A stretch of 64,000 nucleotides of DNA from NCBI RefSeq assembly GCF_026626335.1, contig NZ_JAPNTZ010000003.1, positions 558,001-622,000 on the forward strand. The letters run 5' to 3'. Positions within the stretch are counted from its first letter, which is position 1; the number at the start of each line of letters is the position of its first letter. The stretch is from Paractinoplanes pyxinae (GTDB taxonomy: Bacteria > Actinomycetota > Actinomycetes > Mycobacteriales > Micromonosporaceae). Shown here piece by piece: positions 57,893 to 64,000 of this stretch. The position numbers were made by a program, and so were the translations under genes. Under the pieces are notes generated by a model. That model was not told the origin of the DNA, searched no databases, and saw only the letters and a list, made by a program, of their open reading frames with translations.

Positions 57893-57923
57893 ACGCCCCG
57901 CCGGAGATCCGGCGGGGCGTTTT
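57893..57923 (+). terminator. Intrinsic terminator of gltA
   Basis: ACGCCCCGCCGG and CCGGCGGGGCGT form a perfect 12-bp stem with loop AGAT, followed by a TTTT tract, 20 nt after the gltA stop. Confidence 0.93.
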
Positions 57924-57925
57924 CG

Positions 57926-57931
57926 TAACAT
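57926..57931 (+). promoter_or_regulatory. -10 element of htpG
   Basis: TAACAT lies exactly 6 nt before ATG 57938 and directly after the gltA terminator, so htpG is probably leaderless. Confidence 0.5.
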
Positions 57932-57937
57932 CAGCGC

Positions 57938-59767
57938 ATGGAGACGTTGGAGTTTCAAGCCGAAGCCCGGCAGTTGCTGCAGTTGATGGTCCACTCGATC
58001 TATTCGAACAAGGACATCTTCCTGCGCGAGCTGATCTCGAACGCCTCGGACGCGCTGGACAAGCTGCGCCTGGCCACCCTGCAGGACGGGCTCGAGGCCG
58101 ACGCCTCCGACCTGCACATCGAGCTGGAGGCCGACCCCGAGGCCCGTACGCTGTCCGTGCGCGACAACGGCATCGGCATGACCCGCGACGAGGTCGTCGA
58201 GCTGATCGGCACGATCGCCAAGTCGGGCACGGCGGAACTGCTGACCAAGCTGCGCGAGGCGAAAGAGAGCCCCGAGCTGATCGGCCAGTTCGGCGTCGGT
58301 TTTTATTCGACCTTCATGGTGGCCGAGAAGGTCACGCTGCTGACCCGCAAGGCCGGCACCGAGGGGCACGGCACGCGCTGGGAATCGACCGGCGAGGGCA
58401 CGTTCACCATCGACGACGCGGCCGACGCCCCGGTCGGCACCACCGTCACCGTCCACCTGCGCCCGAAGGACGAAGAGGACGCGCTTTACGACTACACGGA
58501 CACCGGGAAGATCCGTTCGATCGTCAAGAAGTACTCGGACTTCATCTCGTTCCCGATCCGGATGGGCGAGGACACGCTCAACTCGATGAAGGCGCTGTGG
58601 GCGCGGCCGCGCTCCGAGGTGTCCGACGAGGAGTACCACGAGTTCTACCGGCACATCAGCCACGACTGGTCGGAGCCGCTCGAGATCATCAACATGCGGG
58701 CCGAGGGCACCTTCGAGTACGAGGCCCTGCTGTTCCTGCCGTCCCGGGCCCCGCACGACCTGTTCCAGCGCGACGCCCGCCGCGGCCTGCAGCTCTATGT
58801 CAAGCGCGTCTTCATCATGGACGACAGCCGCGAGCTGATCCCCGACTACCTGCGCTTCGTCAAGGGTGTGGTCGACGCGGCCGACCTGTCGCTGAACATC
58901 TCGCGCGAGATCCTGCAGCAGGACAGGCACATTCAGATGATCCGCCGGCGGCTGGTCAAGAAGGTGCTGTCGACGGTCAAAGACCTGATGAACAACGACG
59001 CCGAGAAGTACGCGACCTTCTGGCGCGAGTTCGGCCGGGCGGTCAAGGAGGGTCTGCTCAACGACCCCGACAACCAGAAGGCCATCCTGGACGTGGCCAC
59101 CTTCGCCTCCACCGCGGGCAGCGAGCCGACCACGCTCACCGCCTACATCGAGCGGATGAAGGAGGGTCAGGACGAGATCTACTACCTGACCGGCGACAGC
59201 CGCTCCCAGGTCGAGAACTCGCCGCACATGGAGGCGTTCCAGGCCCAGGGGTACGAGGTGCTGATCCTCACCGACCAGGTCGACGAGATCTGGGTCGAGG
59301 CGGTGCCCGACTACGACGGCAAGAAGCTGCAGTCCATCGCCCGCGGCTCGGTCGACCTGCCCAAGGACAAAGAGGAGCCGGAGCCCGAGGGCGACTTCGC
59401 GCCCCTGCTGACCTACCTCAAGGAGCAGCTGACCGAGCAGGTCAAGGACGTCCGCCTGTCGCACCGGCTCACCACCTCGCCGGCCTGCCTGGTCAGCGAC
59501 ACCGACGACATCACGCCGGCGCTCGAGAAGATGTACCGGGCGATGGGCCAGGAGGGCCCGCGGGTCAAGCGGATCCTCGAGCTCAACCCGAACCACCCGC
59601 TGGTCGGCGGTCTGCGGTCGGCCCACGAGTCGCGGGCCGACGACCCGGCGCTGCCCGAGACGGCCGAGCTGCTGTACGGCACGGCGCTGCTGGCCGAGGG
59701 CGGCGACCTGGAGGACCCGGCCCGTTTCGCCAAGCTCCTCGCGGACCGCCTGGCCCGCACGGTCTAG
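57938..59767 (+). CDS. htpG: Molecular chaperone HtpG (Hsp90)
   Basis: The protein has 609 residues, the usual bacterial length. The N-terminal ATPase has LRELISNASDALDKLR, VRDNGIGMTRDEV and GQFGVGFYSTFMVAEK. The middle domain has LNISREILQQDRHIQMIRRR with the ATP-contacting Arg, and the C-terminal dimerisation domain ends FAKLLADRLARTV. It is an ATP-dependent chaperone of the cytoplasm. Its stop overlaps the stop of the convergent PfkB gene by four bases. Confidence 0.97.
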   Translation: METLEFQAEARQLLQLMVHSIYSNKDIFLRELISNASDALDKLRLATLQDGLEADASDLHIELEADPEARTLSVRDNGIGMTRDEVVELIGTIAKSGTAELLTKLREAKESPELIGQFGVGFYSTFMVAEKVTLLTRKAGTEGHGTRWESTGEGTFTIDDAADAPVGTTVTVHLRPKDEEDALYDYTDTGKIRSIVKKYSDFISFPIRMGEDTLNSMKALWARPRSEVSDEEYHEFYRHISHDWSEPLEIINMRAEGTFEYEALLFLPSRAPHDLFQRDARRGLQLYVKRVFIMDDSRELIPDYLRFVKGVVDAADLSLNISREILQQDRHIQMIRRRLVKKVLSTVKDLMNNDAEKYATFWREFGRAVKEGLLNDPDNQKAILDVATFASTAGSEPTTLTAYIERMKEGQDEIYYLTGDSRSQVENSPHMEAFQAQGYEVLILTDQVDEIWVEAVPDYDGKKLQSIARGSVDLPKDKEEPEPEGDFAPLLTYLKEQLTEQVKDVRLSHRLTTSPACLVSDTDDITPALEKMYRAMGQEGPRVKRILELNPNHPLVGGLRSAHESRADDPALPETAELLYGTALLAEGGDLEDPARFAKLLADRLARTV

Positions 59768-60558
59768 AGGAAAGCCAGCCACTCCCGGGCGCCGGGGTGC
59801 GTCACGCGCACCCCGGCGACCCGGATCGCTTCGGCCAGCGCGGCGTCCATCGCGGACTGCTCGTGGAGAGCGAAGGCGAGCGCGCCGTGGAACGCGTCGC
59901 CCGCGCCCGAGGTCTCGACAGCGTCGACCGGCGGCACCGTAAGAGATCGCGAGACGCCACCGGAGGTCCAGGTCACCGGGCCGGGGCCGTGGGTGACGAC
60001 CACATGTGGAGCGTCGACTGCGTCGGCCGGATGGCGGAACGCGGCCGAGCACGCGACGACCTCGGCATACGGGAAAATGTCGGCGAAGACCGGGCGCCAC
60101 GATCCCGCGTCCACCACCAGGCGGCGGGCGGACTTCGCGGCGGCGACGGCGAGCACGGGATGGTGGCCGTCGATCAGCGTCAGCTCAGCGTCGGGCAACC
60201 CTTCCCCTGGCACGGCGACCTGGAGCTCACCGGCATTGCGGCTGATGATCGTGCGTTCGTGGCCGGCCACCACGATACTGGACACCGGCGGCGGAGCTCC
60301 GGATGAGGCGGCCGCGTCGATCACGAGTACGCCATGGTTTCGCAGGTCGGAGCGGATCAGCTCGCCCAGCGGATGCGAGCCGATCGCGGTGACCAGGGTG
60401 ACCGGCGCGCCCAGCGCCGCCGCCGTGACCGCCGCGTTGGCGGCCGGACCGCCCGCCGCCACCTCGAACGCGGTCGCTTGCGCCTTCTCGTCCGCGCCGG
60501 GAATCCGATCAACCCGATAGATGAGGTCGACGGTGGCCAGCCCGACGCAGAGGATCAT
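59764..60558 (-). CDS. PfkB-family carbohydrate kinase
   Basis: The protein has 264 residues from ATG 60558, overlapping the EVE-protein stop (ATGA). The ribokinase fold shows ILCVGLATVDLIYRVDRIPGADEKAQA, AAGGPAANAAVTAAALGAPV and the catalytic VETSGAGDAFHGALAFAL with anion hole and Asp base. It is slightly short for the family. The sugar or nucleoside substrate is unknown. Confidence 0.9.
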   Translation of the reverse strand: MILCVGLATVDLIYRVDRIPGADEKAQATAFEVAAGGPAANAAVTAAALGAPVTLVTAIGSHPLGELIRSDLRNHGVLVIDAAASSGAPPPVSSIVVAGHERTIISRNAGELQVAVPGEGLPDAELTLIDGHHPVLAVAAAKSARRLVVDAGSWRPVFADIFPYAEVVACSAAFRHPADAVDAPHVVVTHGPGPVTWTSGGVSRSLTVPPVDAVETSGAGDAFHGALAFALHEQSAMDAALAEAIRVAGVRVTHPGAREWLAFL

Positions 60559-60962
60559 TCCGCGACCGCGCGTTCCGCCGCACCCCGGACGGTCGTGGCG
60601 GCCGGCTGACTGTCCGGCGGCACGCGGTCGACAACGGCCTGCCACTGGGCCGGGGTGAGCGGGAACGGGTTGCTGCCGCCGGCCATGCGCAGCACGAGCG
60701 CGTCGCGGAACCGCTCGTCGGCCCGCAGCGTGTCGCGGGGGATGGGCCGGCCGGTGAACATGCGCGCGAAGTCGACGGTGATCACGCCGTCGTGCGGGCC
60801 CTCGGTGATCGTGCCGACGGCCGCCACCCCGCCGCCGCGGCCGCTGTGCCGGAGCGCCACGCCGTCGCCGACCGTGATCAGCTCGCGGTAGCGGCGGACC
60901 GTCCAGTCGCCGCTGCCGCAGATGCCGCGGGCCGGATTGTGCTGCAGGAGCCAGAACGCCAT
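60555..60962 (-). CDS. EVE-domain (PUA-like) protein
   Basis: The protein has 135 residues. The pattern MAFWLLQHNPARG ... VRRYRELITVGDGVALRHSGRGGGVAAVGTITEGP fits the EVE fold, whose members recognise modified bases in DNA or RNA. The strand DRVPPDS near the C-terminus is also typical. It is co-transcribed with the PfkB kinase (4-base overlap) and preceded by a small membrane protein gene 4 bp upstream. Confidence 0.8.
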   Translation of the reverse strand: MAFWLLQHNPARGICGSGDWTVRRYRELITVGDGVALRHSGRGGGVAAVGTITEGPHDGVITVDFARMFTGRPIPRDTLRADERFRDALVLRMAGGSNPFPLTPAQWQAVVDRVPPDSQPAATTVRGAAERAVAE

Positions 60963-60966
60963 CGGG

Positions 60967-61122
60967 TCAGTTGGACAACTCGCGCAGGAAGACGCCGATG
61001 TTGCGGAACACCTCGGCGATGCCGTCGCCGATGCCCTGGGCGATCTCCGACGCCGGCCCGGGGTTGGTGCCGATGTAGAAGATGATCAGGATGAGCACGA
61101 TCCAGCCGAGGGCCTTCTTCAT
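60967..61122 (-). CDS. Small membrane protein
   Basis: A 51-residue frame from ATG 61122, with AGGAG 9 nt upstream. It begins MKKALGWIVLILIIFYIGTN, one membrane helix, followed by an amphipathic segment (IAQGIGDGIAEVFRNIGVFL). Its stop is 4 bp before the EVE-protein start, so it is the first gene of a three-gene operon. Function unknown. Confidence 0.75.
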   Translation of the reverse strand: MKKALGWIVLILIIFYIGTNPGPASEIAQGIGDGIAEVFRNIGVFLRELSN

Positions 61123-61197
61123 GGGACCGGCTCCTTTCCCGGTGCGGGCGTCTGCCTACATGATCGTGGCATGCCCGCGCACGCCTTTCGCGCACCT

Positions 61198-62055
61198 TCA
61201 CCCGCGCGGCGCGAACAGGGCACGCGCATTTGCCCAGCAGACGGCCCGGAGCCAGTCGTCTCCGAGCTCCAGCCGGGCCAGTGACTCCAGCTGGTGCTCG
61301 TACGGATACGGAATGTTGGGAAAGTCGCTGCCGAGCAACACCTTGCCGCCGAGCCCGAGCTCCCGCAGACGCGGTCGCAGTTCCCGGGGGTACGGCGCCA
61401 TCTCCTCGAAGAAGTCGGTGAACGCCATCGTGGTGTCGAGCCGGACGTTCACGTAGCGCTCGGCCAGCTCGAGGAACCCCTCGTACTCGGGTGCGCCCGC
61501 GTGCGCGATGATCACGCCGAGCCGCGGGTGCCGGGCCAGCACCTCGCCGATCGGGCCGGGCCCGGTGAAGCCGGCCGCCACTGGTCCTGATCCGGCGTGC
61601 ACCACGACCGGGGCGCCGGCCTCGGCCAGCAGACCCCACACCGCCTCCAGCTGTTCGTCGCGCGGGTCGAAGCCGCCCACCTGCAGATGCAACTTCCAGA
61701 TGCGGGCGCCACGGTCAAGAGCTTCTTGCGCGTACGCGGTCACGCCTGCCTCGGGGAAGAAGGTCGCACTGGGCAGGCAGCCCGGGGTGCGCTCGGCGAA
61801 GGCGAGCGTCCAGTCGTTGAGGTCGGCCGCCATGTGGGGGCGATGGGCGTACGCCAAGGCGCTGAACATCGTGACGCCGAGCCCGCGCAGCGTGTCGACG
61901 CGTTCCTGCTCGGAGCCGCGATAGGTGATCGGCCAGGGCCGGCCGATCAGCGGCCCCGCCTGGTCGAAGTGGTGCCACACGCGGCGCTGCATGCGCGGCG
62001 GCAGGAAGTGCGTATGGACGTCGGCGAGCCCCGGCAGACCCCAGCGTTCGATCAC
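61198..62055 (-). CDS. Amidohydrolase-2 family metal-dependent hydrolase
   Basis: The protein has 285 residues from GTG 62055, which has TAGACT 6 nt upstream and appears leaderless. The TIM-barrel metal site shows LADVHTHFLPP (HxH), PVVVHAGSGP (His), VIIAHAGAPEYEG (His) and LLGSDFPNIPYPYE (Asp). It belongs to the amidohydrolase-2 group that includes decarboxylases and lactone hydrolases; the reaction is not clear. It is divergent from the MFS/TetR pair and shares its control region. Confidence 0.88.
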   Translation of the reverse strand: MIERWGLPGLADVHTHFLPPRMQRRVWHHFDQAGPLIGRPWPITYRGSEQERVDTLRGLGVTMFSALAYAHRPHMAADLNDWTLAFAERTPGCLPSATFFPEAGVTAYAQEALDRGARIWKLHLQVGGFDPRDEQLEAVWGLLAEAGAPVVVHAGSGPVAAGFTGPGPIGEVLARHPRLGVIIAHAGAPEYEGFLELAERYVNVRLDTTMAFTDFFEEMAPYPRELRPRLRELGLGGKVLLGSDFPNIPYPYEHQLESLARLELGDDWLRAVCWANARALFAPRG

Positions 62056-62061
62056 CCCGCC

Positions 62062-62106
62062 AGTCTATGCATTGACAGTCACTATGAAATGACAGCTACT
62101 ATCAAA
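62062..62106. promoter_or_regulatory. Divergent promoter region with two adjacent 17-bp direct repeats
   Basis: TGACAGTCACTATGAAA (62073-62089) is followed without a gap by TGACAGCTACTATCAAA (62090-62106). The plus-strand promoter of the MFS gene overlaps both: TTGACA (62072-62077), 19 bp, TACTAT (62097-62102), 6 nt to ATG 62109. The minus-strand -10 TAGACT (62067-62062) is 6 nt before the amidohydrolase GTG. The TetR protein encoded downstream of the MFS gene is the likely binder. Confidence 0.6.
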
Positions 62107-62108
62107 TT

Positions 62109-63596
62109 ATGCTGACTTCCACTTCTCGTTGGTACGCGCTGGCTGCCCTCGCCTTGAGCACGCTGGCTGTCGCGCTCGACACCACCGTGCTCAGCGTCGC
62201 CCTGCCCACCCTCGCCCGCGATCTCGGCGCCACCACCGGCGACCTGCAGTGGTTCACCACCGCCTACCTGCTGGTGCTGGCGGCGGCGCTGCTCCCGGCG
62301 GGCCTGCTCGGCGACCGGCTCGGCCGCAAACGCCTGCTGATCGGCGCGCTCGTGCTGTTCGGCGTCGCCTCGGTGGCCTGCGCCTACGCGCAGACGTCGG
62401 GCCAGCTCATCGCCGCCCGGGCGGTGCTCGGCCTGGGGGCCGCGGTGATCATGCCGCTCTCCGGAGCGGTGCTGACCGTGCTCTTCCCGGCCGGTGAGAG
62501 CACCCGGGCCATGTCGATCTGGGTCACCGCGAGCGCGCTCGGGATCCCGCTCGGGCCGCTGCTGGGCGGCTGGCTGCTCGACAACTTCTGGTGGGGCTCG
62601 GTCTTCCTCATCAACGTGCCGGTCGTGGTGGCCGGGGTGCTCGCGCTGACGCTGTGGCTGCCGGAGTCGCGAGGGCCGCGGGCCCGCATCGACCTGCCGG
62701 GTGTCGCGCTCTCCGCGGCCGGGCTGGTCGGGGTCACGTACGGGATCATCGAGGCCGGCGAGCGCGGCTGGTCCGACGCGCGGTCGCTGATCACCCTGGC
62801 CGCCGGGGTCGTGCTGCTCGCCGCCTTCGTGCTGTGGCAGCGCCGGGCGGCCCACCCGCTGGTCGACCTGGCGCTGTTCCGGAACCGGGCCTTCACCGGC
62901 GGGGCGGTGCTGGCCACGGTGGCCAGCTTCGCGATGCTCGGGTTGCTGTTCTCGCTGCCGCAACTGTTCTCGGCGGTCGGCGGGCACGACGCGTTCGGCT
63001 CGGGGCTGCGGCTGCTGCCGGTGATCGGCGGGCTGATCGTCGGCGCCCGATCGGCCGAGAAGCTGGTCGCGCGGTTCGGGGCCCGGCTGGTGATCGCGGG
63101 CGGGCTCGGGCTGATCGCCGTGGCGTCGCTGCTGGGCATGCAGACCACGGCGAGCACCGGCTACGGGTACATCGCCGTCTGGATCACGATCACCGGGGTC
63201 GGGCTCGGCTTGTCCATGCCGCCGGCGCTGGCCGCGGCCCTGGGCGCGCTGCCGCCCTCGGGCAGCGGGGTCGGCAACGCGCTGCTGCAGGCGATGCGGC
63301 AGGTCGGCGGGGCGATCGGGGTGGCCGTGCTGGGGACGGTGCTCAACTCGGCGTACCGGTCCCGCGTGCCGGTCTCGGCCGGGGACAGCGTCACGTCGGG
63401 GGTGGCGGTCGCTCGGCGGACTGGCGACTCCGAGCTCCTGGCCACGGTGCGGGAGGCTTTCGCGTACGGGATGGAAAGGTCTCTGCTTGTCGCCGGGGCG
63501 CTCGCCTTGGTGGGGGTGGTGCTCGCGCTGGTCGTGCTGCCCAAGCGCGCCGCCACCGAGCCGGAGCCGGAGGTGCTGGCAGAATCGCTGGTATGA
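62109..63596 (+). CDS. DHA2-family (EmrB/QacA-like) MFS drug exporter
   Basis: The protein has 495 residues with about fourteen membrane helices. DHA2 landmarks are LAVALDTTVLSVALPTLARDL, LQWFTTAYLLVLAA, GLLGDRLGRKRLL and the antiporter motif GPLLGGWLLDNFWW. It expels amphiphilic drugs by proton antiport. The stop overlaps the start of the TetR gene (ATGA), and direct repeats in its promoter are likely operators. Confidence 0.94.
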   Translation: MLTSTSRWYALAALALSTLAVALDTTVLSVALPTLARDLGATTGDLQWFTTAYLLVLAAALLPAGLLGDRLGRKRLLIGALVLFGVASVACAYAQTSGQLIAARAVLGLGAAVIMPLSGAVLTVLFPAGESTRAMSIWVTASALGIPLGPLLGGWLLDNFWWGSVFLINVPVVVAGVLALTLWLPESRGPRARIDLPGVALSAAGLVGVTYGIIEAGERGWSDARSLITLAAGVVLLAAFVLWQRRAAHPLVDLALFRNRAFTGGAVLATVASFAMLGLLFSLPQLFSAVGGHDAFGSGLRLLPVIGGLIVGARSAEKLVARFGARLVIAGGLGLIAVASLLGMQTTASTGYGYIAVWITITGVGLGLSMPPALAAALGALPPSGSGVGNALLQAMRQVGGAIGVAVLGTVLNSAYRSRVPVSAGDSVTSGVAVARRTGDSELLATVREAFAYGMERSLLVAGALALVGVVLALVVLPKRAATEPEPEVLAESLV

Positions 63597-64000
63597 CCTC
63601 AGGGCTGCGCGAGCGGAAGAAGGCCAAAACGCGGGCGGCCATCCGCGACGCCGCGATGCGCCTGTTCACCGAGCAGGGCTACGCCGCGACCACGGTGGAG
63701 CAGATCGCCGAGGCGGCCGAGGTCTCGCCCAGCACGTACTTCCGCTACTTCCCGACCAAGGAAGACGTCGTCCTCACCGACGACTACGACCCGCTGATCG
63801 TCGAGGCGATCCGCAACCAGCCCGCCTCGACCCCGGTGGTCGAGGCGGTGCTGCAGGGCATGCGCGACGTCTTCGACGGCTTCACCGAGGAGGAGTGGAT
63901 CAGCGAGCACCGCCGCCAGGCGTTGTTCCGGGTCGTGCCCGAACTGCGGGCCCGGCAGCAGCAACAGACGCTGGACGCGGTCGACATGCTCGCCGGCGTG
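63593..64000 (+). CDS. TetR-family transcriptional regulator (3' end cut by window)
   Basis: 136 residues are visible before the right edge. The N-terminal HTH is complete (RAAIRDAAMRLFTEQGYAATTVEQIAEAAEVSPSTYFRYFPTKEDVVL), followed by the start of the ligand domain. ATG 63593 overlaps the MFS stop. It probably represses the exporter and possibly the divergent amidohydrolase. Confidence 0.94.
   Translation, partial: MTSGLRERKKAKTRAAIRDAAMRLFTEQGYAATTVEQIAEAAEVSPSTYFRYFPTKEDVVLTDDYDPLIVEAIRNQPASTPVVEAVLQGMRDVFDGFTEEEWISEHRRQALFRVVPELRARQQQQTLDAVDMLAGV

Overview
The window is about 64 kb of very GC-rich actinobacterial chromosome. Several traits point to Actinoplanes or a close relative in Micromonosporaceae, though this is inference from gene content and not a database match. 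These are a complete GlgE alpha-glucan operon, a polyphosphate glucokinase, F420-type enzymes, Tex, an XRE/nSTAND/WD40 giant protein, many apparently leaderless genes (a TANNNT-like -10 placed 6-9 nt before the start codon) and DnaA boxes of the actinobacterial TTGTCCACA form. No rRNA, tRNA, insertion sequence or CRISPR array was seen. The genes at both edges are cut by the window.

Layout. 0-2.9 kb: a NuoF-like/ferredoxin oxidoreductase (5' cut), a TlpA-like lipoprotein and CcdA, a redox-export operon. 2.9-12.5 kb: a PspC protein, an autoregulated winged-helix/MFS pair, a PP2C phosphatase, Tex, a receptor-type Ser/Thr kinase, two GNATs, a DUF4240 protein, a VOC protein and a frameshifted deazaflavin-type nitroreductase. 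12.8-16.4 kb: a 1213-residue XRE-nSTAND1-TM-WD40 protein. 16.5-21.2 kb: a RiPP operon of the FxSxx-COOH kind on the minus strand, made of a 52-residue precursor, an FxsB-type radical SAM/SPASM maturase, an unfused HExxH-type peptide hydroxylase and an MFS exporter, ending in a deleted aldo/keto reductase. 21.2-29.5 kb: a secreted protein, then glgE-treS-mak-glgB. 29.6-36 kb: a methyltransferase-like protein, an ECF sigma factor with two tandem paralogous membrane proteins, an F420 oxidoreductase, ppgK and a group-3 sigma factor.

36-47.4 kb: a general stress protein with a poly-C frameshift coupled to a PAP2 phosphatase, an SH3/glucosaminidase cell-wall hydrolase, a CHASE/PAS histidine kinase, an aldo/keto reductase, HrpA, a small hypothetical and a LamG secreted protein. 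47.4-53.3 kb is rich in minisatellites (27-, 29- and 15-bp units), a ~100-bp direct repeat and two inverted DnaA boxes. Between them lie a small basic protein, a CarH-like B12-binding protein translationally coupled to a SpoIIE phosphatase, and xthA. 53.3-64 kb: a GGDEF-EAL protein, a universal stress protein, gltA, htpG, a PfkB kinase, an EVE protein, a 51-residue membrane protein, an amidohydrolase, and a drug-type MFS exporter with a coupled TetR regulator (3' cut).

The most interesting parts are the RiPP operon with its precursor, 5'-UTR hairpin and operator-like repeats; the possible light/B12-sensing partner-switch pair at 48.0-50.7 kb; the sigma factor with duplicated membrane proteins; and the inverted DnaA boxes embedded in repeat-rich DNA.
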